From the NCBI GenBank assembly GCA_024704765.1, contig JAKMXF010000031.1:38987-70665 (forward strand): a DNA stretch of 31,679 bases, given 5' to 3'. This stretch comes from Oopsacas minuta. Its lineage: Eukaryota; Porifera; Hexactinellida; Lyssacinosida; Leucopsacidae. The translations under genes were made by a program, and so were the position numbers. The first letter of the stretch is position 1. Each line of letters starts with the position of its first letter. Under the pieces are notes generated by a model. That model made no database searches, was not told where the DNA came from, and saw nothing but the letters and a program-made list of their open reading frames with translations. This document shows, piece after piece, positions 19,873-29,383 of this stretch.

Positions 19873-19906
19873 TACTAGTAGCGCATGCGCTAGGTACTTT
19901 TTAATA
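19873..19906 (-). repeat. KDZ element right terminal inverted repeat
   Basis: The complement reads TATTAAAAAGTACCTAGC then GCATGCGCTACTAGTA, pairing with 14441-14474. The sequence beyond (from 19907) switches to a borealin-like relic. Confidence 0.65.
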
Positions 19907-19912
19907 CCTCCC

Positions 19913-19970
19913 GTACAAATTCTTGGAGGGGGTAGATCCTTGCCTAATTACAGTATGTAAATTATCATCC
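19913..19970 (-). pseudogene. Borealin-like sequence relic, piece 1
   Basis: GTACAAATTCTTGGAGGGGG and TAGATCCTTGCCTAATTA, and the following bases, match 13103-13160 of the left arm with several differences. It directly abuts the right end of the KDZ element. It is too decayed to read as protein. Confidence 0.5.
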
Positions 19971-19991
19971 CATCACAAATTAAAGGAACAG

Positions 19992-19993
<2 letters not shown>

Positions 19994-20054
<61 letters not shown>

Positions 20055-20077
20055 TATTATTATTATTATTATTATTA
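19994..20077. repeat. TTA trinucleotide microsatellite
   Basis: About 28 copies of TTA/ATT with one interruption (ACT near 20050). The poly-Asn frame across it is an artefact. Confidence 0.97.
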
Positions 20078-20110
20078 GAGTATTTATTGTATTGATATCG
20101 TAATGTAGTA

Positions 20111-20194
20111 CAGTAAACATTGGATTTAATGACACTCGTTTGGGCAGGCAAAAAAGGTCGCTATATCCGATTTGTCGCTATATCCGAGGAAGCT
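20111..20194 (+). repeat. Tigger terminal inverted repeat with iterons (left)
   Basis: Starts CAGTAAACATTGGATTTAAT, then GACACTCG. GTCGCTATATCCGA occurs twice (20158 onward and 20175 onward), separated by TTT or running into GGAAG. Confidence 0.85.
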
Positions 20195-20465
20195 TTATAT
20201 ATGCATTATATACCGGATGACACCCATATTTATTCGTGTTATACGATGTAGTATACTATGTTGTTGTATTATCGTCATAATAATGTCATGAATATGATTA
20301 GTTTGACTTGAAAAAGCTAGTTATTGAGGCCTGCTGCAATCGACTCAGCTGACTTTCAGCCAAGAAGTTTTGAAGTTCGCTGACAGACTGAATCTGTTTC
20401 TCTGAGCATGGGAGGGTGCGCAAGAACTTCATAACGGTGTCAAGGCATGAGACAACAGTGTCGAA

Positions 20466-21851
20466 TTACGGAACATGGATATTGGGGGGATATTCATTGT
20501 CGTCATTTTCGATATCAACATCGTCATCACTTGGAGGGTGCAGACTATTAAGGATATCGTCAATTTCGAGACCATTTGCACCAGGTCCAATTGCAACACC
20601 ATCATCCAGAGCAACAAAGTCCTCAAATGATAAGCCATCCGAAACAAGCCCTGCTTCTTCAGCACTGCTCCAAATTGATGTGTCAGGTGCTGAGGTTTCT
20701 TCAGTGGCAGGTAAATCCTTGAACCCAACATGCTGATAGCAATGCTTGATGGTTGTGGGGGTGACATTATCCCAGGACATTTTTAGCCAGTCCAAGGCCT
20801 GGAGCAAGTCAAGCTTGAACCCCGTTTCAGAATCAACTGCCAATAAACGCTTCCTAACAAGAAACCGGCGGTAGTGGTGCTTGAGGTTCTTGATTATACC
20901 TGCGTCCATGGGCTGAGTCATAGACGCTGTGTTGGGTGGGAGAAAGAAAAGCTTGATATGGGACAAGTTAAGGTTCGGATGACCTGAGAAGTTGTCAAGA
21001 ATCATGGCGATTTTCCTGTCGTCAAATCTCATAGAATTGTTCAACTTCCTTAGCCATTTCTCAAAAATCTCACTTGTCATCCATGCGGTTCGATTGGCAT
21101 CATACTCCACTGGAAGATTCAGGACGCCTCGGAAACAGTGGGGGCGCTTACTCTTTCCAATAACGAGTTGCGGAAACCTCTCCCCAAGCGCACTAGCTGC
21201 TACCAATACAGTGAGGCGTTCCTTGGAGCGCTTGCCTCCTTTGCACAAGTCTCCTCGGAAAGACAAAGTTCTGTCTGGTGTCATCTTCCAGAATAGCCCA
21301 GTCTCATCAGCATTGAAAATATCCTTGTCTTCAAACTCTTCTCTGATCAGTTTCAGCTGCGTTGATATCCAGTTGTCAGCACCAGCGTGATCTGCTGATT
21401 GGCTCTCACCCGAGATTTGACGGCTGGTGATGTTATGGCGCTTCTTCCAACGATCTATCCAGTTCAGATCAAGGAACACAGGTTCGAGGTAGCCAGGCAC
21501 ATTTCGTACTTTCAGTTTCTCCGCGATGCATATCGCCTTTTCTAGAAGAAAGGGACAGGTGACTGACTCATCTGGAGCTGTGCTCTTCAAACAACGAAAC
21601 CACTCAAGCAGTGCAGTGTCGATCTCCGGGTATCGAGACAGCTTTGTGCTCTTCGAATCAAGATTTGATGCACTTGCGATGGAAGTTTCAATCATCGCCC
21701 GATCTTTCAAGAAGCCGGCTAGGGTCCCATGTGAAATGCCATGTTTCTGCTCCAAGAATGGTCGCTTAGCTCCTGCATCAAGCTCCTTCAAAATTTTGTA
21801 TTTTTCAGCAAAAGAAAAGCGCTTCCTTTTGCCAAGTCCGCTCGAATCCAT
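20466..21851 (-). CDS. Tigger/pogo-family transposase, intact 461 aa
   Basis: A cut-and-paste transposase with a CENP-B-like layout. ATG is at 21851. Residues 8-60 form the first helix-turn-helix (KRKRFSFAEKYKILKELDAG). Residues about 70-140 form the second HTH/CENPB-type DNA-binding domain, ending WIDRWKKRHNI. The DDE domain spans about 165-345, with Asp182 in NADETGLFWK, Asp286 in ILDNFSGHP and Asp316 in TQPMDAGIIKNLK. The spacing Asp286-Asp316 fits the DD29-32D class. The C-terminal tail is acidic (DDDVDIENDDNE). There is no stop or frameshift, and all three catalytic acids are present. GC content is visibly higher than in the AT-rich surroundings, consistent with a recently arrived element. 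Transcription starts about 380 bp inside the right TIR end. Confidence 0.97.
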   Translation of the reverse strand: MDSSGLGKRKRFSFAEKYKILKELDAGAKRPFLEQKHGISHGTLAGFLKDRAMIETSIASASNLDSKSTKLSRYPEIDTALLEWFRCLKSTAPDESVTCPFLLEKAICIAEKLKVRNVPGYLEPVFLDLNWIDRWKKRHNITSRQISGESQSADHAGADNWISTQLKLIREEFEDKDIFNADETGLFWKMTPDRTLSFRGDLCKGGKRSKERLTVLVAASALGERFPQLVIGKSKRPHCFRGVLNLPVEYDANRTAWMTSEIFEKWLRKLNNSMRFDDRKIAMILDNFSGHPNLNLSHIKLFFLPPNTASMTQPMDAGIIKNLKHHYRRFLVRKRLLAVDSETGFKLDLLQALDWLKMSWDNVTPTTIKHCYQHVGFKDLPATEETSAPDTSIWSSAEEAGLVSDGLSFEDFVALDDGVAIGPGANGLEIDDILNSLHPPSDDDVDIENDDNEYPPNIHVP

Positions 21852-22099
21852 GACGATTAAATTTTAACATTACATTGTACGTACAATAGCTTTTAATAAG
21901 CGTTTTCGTAAAAAGCCAGGTGCTGTTGATTCAATAGGAGATTTAATTGTTTTATAATTTAAATCAATTATTAAACCCTTAATAATTCACTAATTAGTAC
22001 ACTTTTCTTAAGTCCACAGTATAGACAACCCAAAAGTCGTAATATCCAATTGGATTTGCATAGAGCAGGCATAGAAAATATGTCGCTAAATTCAATGTG

Positions 22100-22231
22100 T
22101 CGTTATCTGACAGGTCGTTATACCCGAGGTATGGTGTGTGCAGAATAATGCTGCGAGATTCTGGCAAGCAAAATGAGTCGTTATAAGCGATTTGTCGTTA
22201 AAGCCGATGTCGTTAAATCCAATGTTTACTG
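22100..22231 (-). repeat. Tigger terminal inverted repeat with iterons (right)
   Basis: The last 19 bp complement the left TIR. Inward lie repeated GTCGTTA-type motifs (GTCGTTAAATCC, GTCGTTAAAGCC, GTCGTTATAAGC and GTCGTTATACCCGAGG), matching the left iterons in form. Confidence 0.8.
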
Positions 22232-22232
22232 T

Positions 22233-22302
22233 ATTACGAATATTACTATCAAATAGTTCAAGTGTTCATTTAATTCTACGTGAACGAGTTATCGGTACTT
22301 AC
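22233..22302 (-). pseudogene. Borealin-like 3' relic, piece 2
   Basis: TTACGAATATTACTATCAAA, TAGTTCAAGTGTTCATT and GAGTTATCGGT match 12976-13042 of the left arm at roughly three bases in four. It lies beyond the Tigger element from piece 1, but in permuted order relative to the arm, so Tigger did not simply split one copy. Confidence 0.4.
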
Positions 22303-22672
22303 AAACTATTCAATAGAACTCGCGAAAGTTCGTGAAGTATTCCAACTCTATGGCTCGGAAGAATTCTGTTCCCATTTAACACTAGGTCTAACTGAAAATG
22401 CGAACGAGTCCTTACACAATGTCATTTGGAACTTCTGTCCAAAGGCAAATACCTTTCTCCTCAAAGTGTGCGTATTAGCACTGCAATTTTGCTGTAACAA
22501 TCTTCAATGAAGGAGAACTAAGCATTTTCGGATTTATGCGGGAGCTGAAACTTTGTCCTTCGTATACTTCATTCCGGTCTGTTGTCAAAAGGGAACATGT
22601 AAAGGAACAACACCGAACCTACATTCGGAAGGCAAATGTTCATAGGGGAGCAAGACGTCTAAACTAAACAAG
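22303..22672 (+). pseudogene. Mutator-like transposase C-terminal fragment
   Basis: The frame from about 22280 reads SHLTLGLTENANESLHNVIW then NFCPKANTF; the core N-E-S-x-H-x2-I/V-W-x5-P-K is typical of a Mutator-like transposase domain found in many invertebrate proteins. In a shifted frame it continues FNEGELSIFGFMRELKLCPS, then IRKANVHRGARRLN and a stop at about 22663. There is no upstream catalytic part, and at least one frameshift near 22500. I read it as a dead transposon fragment. The family name rests on the short NESLHNVIW motif and is moderately certain. Confidence 0.5.
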
Positions 22673-22914
22673 GCTCCGGCGAGAAACAGGACTTCTCCGA
22701 AAGAAAGGTGGACCCAGCTATAAATCTAGCGCTTTAGGATCTGAGACCCGGTGAAAACCTACAAGAACACCCTGTTCACGTGCAAGAACTAGAAGAACTT
22801 CCAGGACAAGAATATCTTCCAAAGGGAAGAAAGTCTGTCAGACGATCCCAAATTCTTTTACCTCAAATTCAGAATCTGACTTTTCAATAAAAGACAGCGG
22901 TAGTGAAGTTAGTC

Positions 22915-23092
22915 ATGTGATTCTTTGTGATATATGCCTCCTTACACACCCTCCGACACAAAGACAACAAGTTATTTCAATTTGCTCCAGGGTGAAGTGG
23001 CTCACATGCATATCCTGTAAGAAATCATTCCACCAGAGATGCACAGAACTTGACAGGGGAGCTGTATCTAATTCTTCGGGGAATACACAGTG
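22915..23092 (+). pseudogene. Zinc-binding (PHD/RING-like) segment after the Mutator-like fragment
   Basis: Reads VILCDICLLTHPPTQRQQ, then VKWLTCISCKKSFHQRCTEL and a stop. Cys-x2-Cys, Cys-x2-Cys and His-x2-Cys are visible with the W-x2-C-x2-C-x4-F-H-x2-C spacing common in PHD-like modules at the ends of transposon proteins. Probably the C-terminus of the fragment at 22303-22672, in a new frame. Confidence 0.5.
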
Positions 23093-23967
23093 ATAAACCA
23101 AATATTGGCATTTTATTTTTTTGGCCGCATGACGGAAATATTCCTGAATTTTGGTTTTTCACTTGATAATCTCCACGACATACTCATGTTTATCATGGAG
23201 TTATCACACCTTATGATTTGCTCAAAACATTAGGTGGTGTATTAAGCGATTGGCAGCTTAAGGAGTATTGAGATATTCTTATCCTATGTGTTAATACAGA
23301 ACTTTAACCCTATTGAGATATCTTTTGATTTATCGATCGTAATTGGTTTATATGACTTTACAAGAGGAGAAACTTTGTTTATAATCTTTATGATTGTATT
23401 TTTGAAAATTGGTAATTCTATGTGACTACAGGCCGCCTATACCTGTAACATTGTATATATTTTTTCTAGGACTTTTCCCAGTGGTAATTTAATAATATTT
23501 TAGTAATGAATAATTCATTCCACTGCAATAGTTTAGTAGAATAAGGGGTTAGCAGGCTAAAGTCAAAAATACATACTTTGAATTTTATTTGCAGTTTTCA
23601 GTAGGGTCCGGACAAAGTTATCAATTTCTTGATTTTATACAAGGATTAATCAATCAATCAGTAATTATTCTTCAAATGATTAGCAATGCTACAATACTTT
23701 AAGTTGATATACAATCACTCTCTGAAAGTTTGAAGTCATTGTGACATATACTTCATCATGGAAAAGTCGTTAAATTTTGATAAAGTTAGTTTTGAGAAAA
23801 TCATGTTTGAAGTTAAAATATTGCTTTATTTGAAATTCGATGCTTTGTCGGGTTTTAAAAGCTATTATTATTGATTGCGACACATTTGAGATTACGGTTG
23901 TAACAATTCCACCACTGATGCATGAATGACATATCTTTCTACTCATAATACTAACGTATTCACATCA
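23093..23967. other. AT-rich spacer before the right arm, no gene seen
   Basis: Many stops in all frames; no repeat or motif recognised. Confidence 0.5.
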
Positions 23968-24038
23968 ATATGGGTTTTATGTGATTAGTTATTGCTGAAT
24001 TAGATATTATTGAATTTGACTGTTCTCTGAACAAAAAG

Positions 24039-24413
24039 ATGCCCCCCATTCCTTCTGGACAATTCTTGGCACAGAACCCACCCAGGATTATGCCGATTAT
24101 ACTGATACAGCGTAGGGTTCGAGCAATAGCACGAATGCGCAGAGAAGCTGAGAGAAGGCGCATGTTAGCAGTCAGAAGACGCCAGAAACATTTGAGGATG
24201 AGACAGCTTGTACATCAGCGGATTTTGCTTGATACAAGTATCAGGGAGTTCAGGAGTCTCAATAATTTACGCGTTCGTGAGATGACTCAACGCCTGATTG
24301 GTACAGGGTGTTGTAGCCAGGATACACGAGAAAATCACATTAAGGACTACAAAGAGCTCTATCCCAATCATCATCGAATTGGTTGCTTCTATTTTCACTA
24401 TCCTGTTTATTGA
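24039..24413 (+). CDS. Arg-rich reading frame, right-arm copy (124 aa)
   Basis: ATG at 24039. MPPIPSGQFLAQNPPRIMPI, then the same basic block as the left copy (RMRREAERRRMLAVRRRQKH), REFRSLNNLRVREM, TGCCSQDTRENHIKDYK and LYPNHH. It runs 12 codons beyond the stop of the left copy. All differences from the left copy within the shared 112 codons are substitutions. The basic region could bind nucleic acid, but no known domain is recognised. Confidence 0.45.
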   Translation: MPPIPSGQFLAQNPPRIMPIILIQRRVRAIARMRREAERRRMLAVRRRQKHLRMRQLVHQRILLDTSIREFRSLNNLRVREMTQRLIGTGCCSQDTRENHIKDYKELYPNHHRIGCFYFHYPVY

Positions 24414-24443
24414 GTAATAATGGGTATATATTATTGCTCTTTT

Positions 24444-25716
24444 TGTGATACATTAGAGTTTGATATATAATTAATATGGTGTTTCGTCCCGGCAATGAAC
24501 TCTTCAGTTTATTTGAATTTATTTGTATATTCGAAGTTTATAACTCAATAGTTTCACGAGTGTGAAATCAGCAGCGAATTCCAGCAGTGAAATATGAGCA
24601 CAACTTAACAATAATTCTGTCAATCCTCGATCAAAACATTCACCTGAATTTGGTTAGTACCTTTGTCTAGAGCGGTGCTTTTTCTAACATTCAATAAATA
24701 ATCACTATTGCACCTCTCTTGCCACAATGACGTTTCAAAATTTTAATACAAAATCTCCATAGGGAATATTCAGTCACAGTAGGGGAGGTAGTTCTTCAAA
24801 GAGCAGGGGTTTGATGCACAATCAGTTTTATGTGCTACTTTGGACACATTTTGAACGTGTTTACGAGCGTATAACTCATCCAGTTTGAATCGATGACCTA
24901 TTTTAGTTTCGGTATTCGTAATCAACTAAAGATTTTGTGTCGTATGAGTGGTTATTCGAATATTTTTGGGAATATAATAAGAAGTACCAATAAGTTTTGA
25001 CAAACATGGTTCCCCGAATCCACTACAAATTGGTCCAGTGGGACCATTTTGACAATTATCCATGGTATCGAATAAAAATGGTCCCCCTCTCACTTTTGAG
25101 GAATTCTCAAATATTTCTCAGCGTTTAAATGACTTCAAACTTGAGGATCTAATCTATAAAGTGAGTTACTCAGATTATCATCTGTCTTAGAAAAGGGCAA
25201 CTATTTATACGAATTGATTATATTAATTGAAGAGCATGTAGAGATACTTTTCACGATCTCTACTCTGTCAGAATATTGCCCTCCTTTAATTTGTTCATTC
25301 GTAGAGTCGCCATACCCAGGAAGTCACGTTTTCCCATTTACACTTCCAAAGTAACTTTATTGCATCTTTGACAGTTCTCCATCATATGAATAGGTAGTAA
25401 ATAATTAGAGCTCCATCTTGAAACTTTTTGAATTAAATATTTTGGATTTTGTTCGGCAAACCCTGAGAGTTGATACATTGAAGTAATATAGATATCAACC
25501 ATACTATGTAGTGCTATGAATAACTACGTAGACTATTTGGATATGTAATTTTAAATAATTCTTCTCATTATGCGATAGAACTGAGATTACACCTACCTCT
25601 TCACACAATTACATACGTACTATCTAAGTATAGGTGTTATTAGAGCGATACTGTATTCTAGACACAAACTAGTAAAAAATTGACAAAATGAATTGAATAT
25701 AGATTTGCTAGTGTTA
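24444..25716. other. Right-arm-specific segment
   Basis: No partner in the left arm and no gene seen. It separates the Arg-rich and borealin-like frames. AT-rich, with low-complexity stretches only. Confidence 0.5.
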
Positions 25717-26298
25717 ATGAAACCAGCCTCACGACAAGAACGACTAAGGTTTGTTGCTAATGCACACCATGATCTAACAGTGATGGGAGAGAGACATATG
25801 AAAGATCTGGAGCAGGACTTCATGTCTCTCATTCAAGATTTTGAAGACAAAATGACTCGATTGAAGTTGACTCTACACAAGGAGTTCCTCACAATACGAA
25901 TGGATGGGCTCCACTCGCTGGGGAATGCACTCCCAGAAATAGTGGATGTTTGGGAGAGGAATCGAAAGGAAAATGAGATGAGAACATTTACGTCTTCGCT
26001 CAGAGGGAAAGGGAAGTTTCGGAATTACAACATCAAGGAGGTTGCCTTTTCATCTCCTCTAAAGACTCCCAAGAGAGCCAAAGTGAAATTGGGAAAACGC
26101 AATTCTGTTGGGAGAGTTGAGAGGTACATGGTGATGGTTGAGGGGAAAGATAATTTAGATGCTTTAATTAGGCAAGGATCTATCCGCTCCAAGAATATTG
26201 TACCAATGCCTGATTCTTGTAGAAATGTGAATTCCAAAATCACACAAACACCTAAGCAATCTACAGGACCGATAACCCGATCACAAAAATTTCAATGA
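25717..26298 (+). CDS. Borealin-like protein frame, right-arm copy (about 193 aa)
   Basis: I use the ATG at 25717; an acceptor-like ATATAG lies just upstream, so it may be an internal exon. The N-terminal half (LRFVANAHHDLTVMGERHMK, then DLEQDFMSLIQDFEDKMTRL and SLGNALPEIVDVWERN) is a charged helical coiled coil resembling the N-terminal region of borealin (DF..E...R...L, then LP and a Trp). The second half is basic: SSLRGKGKFRNYNIKEV, TPKRAKVKLG, RVERYMVMVEGKD, IRSKNIVPMPD and TPKQSTGPITRSQKF. Borealin is the chromosomal-passenger subunit that ties survivin and INCENP to centromeres. Open throughout. The name is a pattern-level guess; another helical, basic chromatin protein would fit too. 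Confidence 0.4.
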   Translation: MKPASRQERLRFVANAHHDLTVMGERHMKDLEQDFMSLIQDFEDKMTRLKLTLHKEFLTIRMDGLHSLGNALPEIVDVWERNRKENEMRTFTSSLRGKGKFRNYNIKEVAFSSPLKTPKRAKVKLGKRNSVGRVERYMVMVEGKDNLDALIRQGSIRSKNIVPMPDSCRNVNSKITQTPKQSTGPITRSQKFQ

Positions 26299-26588
26299 AC
26301 ATTTGAACTCTTTGATATTTCCATTCGTAATACTACTTTAGTATATTGTTTGAATACACTATAAAGCACAGTGTAATCAATATGCATTATCTGTGGTGTT
26401 TGAGTAATAAGAAGTCGCATTTTGAATGGAATTTGCTAACTAATAAGCTAACTTGCTATTAGAGGAACAAAATATACAAGAAATACTCACTTAGGGGCTA
26501 CAAGTAACTTACAAATTGAGCAATATTGCTATTAGGCGAACACTACTGTAAATAACCGCTACCACAATATCTGATAACTGACATATAG
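26299..26588. other. Spacer between borealin-like and liprin-like fragments
   Basis: Mirror of 12721-13033; contains the shared pre-exon segment with the AGCAATATTGCT palindrome. Confidence 0.5.
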
Positions 26589-27730
26589 TGGATGAGTCCC
26601 TCTTTGAGAGGACAGAATTGGAGCCAGGAGCTCCCAAGCTCTACATGTCCCGCTTCCGCAAGAAATCACTCAAGAGGAAATCCTCTACCCGACAGATAGT
26701 CAGTCCTTAGGGCAACTAAGTCCCCGGATACAAAAGAGACCCCTCTTCTCTAGGAGTGTGTGAGGCGCCAGAAGGGTGACTAGCTAGACTACAGGCCGCA
26801 ATCTCATTTGTGAAATGTGAGAACACACGATTCCTGTTATGGTCTCCAGAGGTTCTTCACATGGGGGTGGAGGTGGAGCAGGGGTTTCCCGGAGTCAGTG
26901 GGAGATGCAGTCAGATTGCAATTGGAAACAGTTCCTATGCTCCTGTCAATGGACAAGAGGGACTACGAACAAGAACTGGGAATACTACAACCTCTTCTGA
27001 GACTCAAACTCGTAAATGCTGTCCAAGAGCAGGCAGCTCTCTCTAAAGCTAGTACCCCTTGTCCCTACTCCACCTACAGTGCTGTTAACCACGAATGGAT
27101 AGCTTCTCATTGGCTGCCTTCTCTAGGTCTAACTCAGTACAGCAATATTTTCAGGTTTGTTGTTATTTACTTGTTAGTTTACACGTGTATTTGTTGTTAT
27201 TTATTTTCCTATTATTTCTAGACAATGCTGTGTAGACGGAAGGGTACTAAAACATCTGTCCAAGAAGGAACTAAGGACCAGTTTAGACATGGTTAAGAGT
27301 TCTCATAGGAATAGTCTCCAGTAGGGAATGTTTGCTCTCCGTTCCCTCAACTCTGAGAGGAATATTCTAGAAAACAAGCAGAGACAATCATTCACAGATA
27401 GGACAGATCTACCCTTCTGGTCCAATAGGCAGATTTCCTTATGGCTACATTCCATTGGTCTGGGTGGTTACACTGGTAACATTGAGTCCAGAGGTCTCAC
27501 ACGGAGCTGTCCTATATTTTGATAACTCATATGATTATCATACAATGGCTAATGCTCTACAAATTCCTCAGAATGATTCGGTTGCTTGGAAACTACTTAA
27601 GGCGTCACTTAACGATTTAATGTCTCAACAGGATTCTTCGAATTTTGACAAGAAAGCAAAGAGGAAGAGCTTTGCTATATTTAGGCGGAAGAACGACGCA
27701 GTGAGTCCAAGAATGTCTTCAAGAGCCTGA
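26589..27730 (+). pseudogene. Liprin-alpha-like C-terminal exons, right-arm copy
   Basis: Exon 26589-27154 reads VDESLFERTELEPGAPK and, after small deletions near 26690-26720, continues to NHEWIASHWLPSLGLTQYSN before a GTTTGT donor. Exon 27222-27730 reads CCVDGRVLKHLSKKELRTSL, then SSHRNSLQ, an in-frame TAG at about 27328, GMFALRSLNSERNILENKQR, WSNRQISLWLHSIGL, and in the next frame VSHGAVLYFDNSYDYH, ALQIPQND and SSNFDKKAKRKSF. This copy retains the SAM stretch that the left copy lost by microdeletion, but carries its own stop. The frameshift before VSHGAV is shared with the left arm. Confidence 0.85.
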
Positions 27731-28141
27731 GAGTCCCGACTCTCATACGCCCTAGCTCTAGGAGGGGCGATAAGACTCGATAAGACTTACTCGGTCAAAT
27801 TATATTGCTAGCTTTTATATAATTAAATGAAGTGATTTCTTGTATAATAATTTTGTAAATTCAAGCATTTTATTTTGTATTTTTCCCTAACTTTCTTTTC
27901 TTAGTTTCCGTCTTTACAAATCGTGTATAGGTGAGAACATGTGTAGCATTGTGGCGGACATCATTATTCAATTAATACATATCCATGGTTCTTATAGCTG
28001 GCATATATAGATGCCCCTGGTACCTGTATCCACTGCTACCTGTATTATTCTCTCCAATATTCAACAAGTCAGAAGTGGCTGAGTCCGAATACCCGTTATA
28101 ACATTTCAATTCGCTATTTACACTCTTTCTTGTATTGTTAG
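27731..28141. other. Spacer between liprin-like and Argonaute fragments
   Basis: Mirror of 10872-11619. Contains the short form of the minisatellite at 28018-28046 (about two 16-bp units). No gene. Confidence 0.6.
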
Positions 28142-29383
28142 TTGGTTGGAAGTATGGACGCTCATCCTAGTCCTTACAGTGCTTCAGTCCGTGTATAGCA
28201 ACACAGACAAGAGACAATAGCAGAGCTAGTGCTGTGGTCAGAGATCTATTGATTTAATTCTACAAATCTGCCAGGATAAGCCTCAGAGGATTATATTCTT
28301 TCGGGATGGAGTCAGTGAAAGACAATTTCAACAGGTCAGTACAGTCATGCTATGTTGTTATCGCAGTTTAACTATAAGAATATACTATATACAATAACAA
28401 TGGAATATTTGATTGGACCCTAGGTACTTCTCCCCCTTGTCAAAATTTCTGGATGGAATACTGACTGCAATATCTTTTGGGATATCCAAAGATGCAAACT
28501 AAATATGTTCAGTATTCGATTCAACTACTTTTATATTTTACATTCTTATCAACCTCTATAATCATTTCCCGGAATTTCAAAAATTCTTCATGAAAAGCAT
28601 TTTGGGCGATTATTTGGGGAATCAGGTACGAAAATTGCAAATATTTCCCAAATTTCTTGTGAATTGCAAGCTTCAAAGAGGGTGGAAAGTATGATAGTTA
28701 TGATGTAATGTGTATATTTACGTCACAGATATTGAATCAAGAATGGAGAGCAGTAAGAGAAGCTTGTAGTAAACTAGAAGCTGACTACAAGCCTGGAATT
28801 ACATTCGTTATCGTCCAGAAGAGACACCACACCCATTTGTTCTGTTGAGAGGAGGAAGATCAATGTGGTAAATCTGGTAACACTCCAGCTATGTATATAA
28901 GTTTTGTATTAAGTTATATGATTGGATTATAATTTAGCGATCTTATTGATTTTAATAGGTAAAAAATTCCTAGTGCAGCGGGTCCGTGGATCATTTGGTA
29001 GTACTCAGATGACAGCAGGGGTCCACAGGATCTCAAAGGTTTCTGTGAAGAGGTCCACAGCATGTGTTGAAATGGCATATGGGTCCACGGGTGAAAATGT
29101 TTGGGACCGCTGTCCTACTGTTTCAATTGGACCTTCGATCAATTTATATTCAACCGATAATTCAATTGAATGTTGTTCTTATAGGGAACATCTCATCCAT
29201 CTCATTGCCACGTATTATGGGATGAAAACAACTTTACAGCTGATGAGATACAATCTCTTACTTACCAATTATGTCATACATATGTAGGGTGTACCAGATC
29301 TGTATCTATTCCAGCTCCTGCTTATTACGCGCATTAGTTGCTTTCAGAGCTAGATACCATTTGATGGAGAGAGATGAACATGG
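28142..29383 (+). pseudogene. Argonaute (AGO) Piwi-domain exons, right-arm copy
   Basis: Exon 28142-28334 begins [18 protein letters not shown] and then has TAG, a one-base deletion, the TAA shared with the left copy, and another one-base deletion before SLRGLYSF-type out-of-frame sequence. Exon 28729 to about 28885 reads [20 protein letters not shown] then [17 protein letters not shown], a TGA, and DQCGKSGNTPA. It is then truncated: the ITHPTEFDFYLCSHSGIQ part of the domain is deleted. Exon 29185-29383 matches the left copy, [14 protein letters not shown] in one frame and [15 protein letters not shown] in the next, with the same lost base after YYAH. It cannot encode a working slicer. It keeps some codons the left copy lost, so each arm has gathered private lesions on top of the shared ones. 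Confidence 0.9.

Larger units (their letters stand above)
14441..19906. mobile_element. KDZ-superfamily DNA transposon (Dileera/Zisupton-like)
   Basis: This is one element of about 5.5 kb with two convergent multi-exon genes: a plus-strand Ulp1-protease/PHD gene (14988-16833) and a minus-strand KDZ transposase (19674-16952). The ends form an imperfect inverted repeat: 14441-14474 matches the complement of 19873-19906 over about 34 bp, with a core of CATGCGCTACTAG. KDZ transposons are known to carry Cys-cluster transposases, and some animal members carry an Ulp1-type protease. I did not find a clean target-site duplication. The transposase has at least one probable reading-frame lesion and the protease has a frameshift, so it is probably no longer autonomous. 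Confidence 0.75.
20111..22231. mobile_element. Tigger/pogo DNA transposon, full length
   Basis: A complete 2121-bp element. CAGTAAACATTGGATTTAA at 20111-20129 is matched by its complement ending at 22231. TA dinucleotides flank both sides (20109-20110 and 22232-22233), the target duplication expected for pogo/Tigger. Sub-terminal iterated motifs of the type GTCGTTATA..CGAT and GTCGCTATATCCGA occur two or more times at each end and are probable transposase-binding sites. It contains a single-exon transposase gene on the minus strand. Confidence 0.95.

Noticed and set aside
19948-20151. Poly-Asn reading frame on the minus strand
   Set aside because: It is the translation of the TTA microsatellite.
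20992-21867. Plus-strand and second minus-strand frames across the Tigger transposase
   Set aside because: These are shadows of the intact transposase frame, without motifs of their own.
28922-29287. Long plus-strand frame with VKRSTACVEMAYGSTGEN then WDRCPTV as a novel protein
   Set aside because: It runs through an intron containing an hAT-like terminus and then through the Argonaute exon in the wrong frame.
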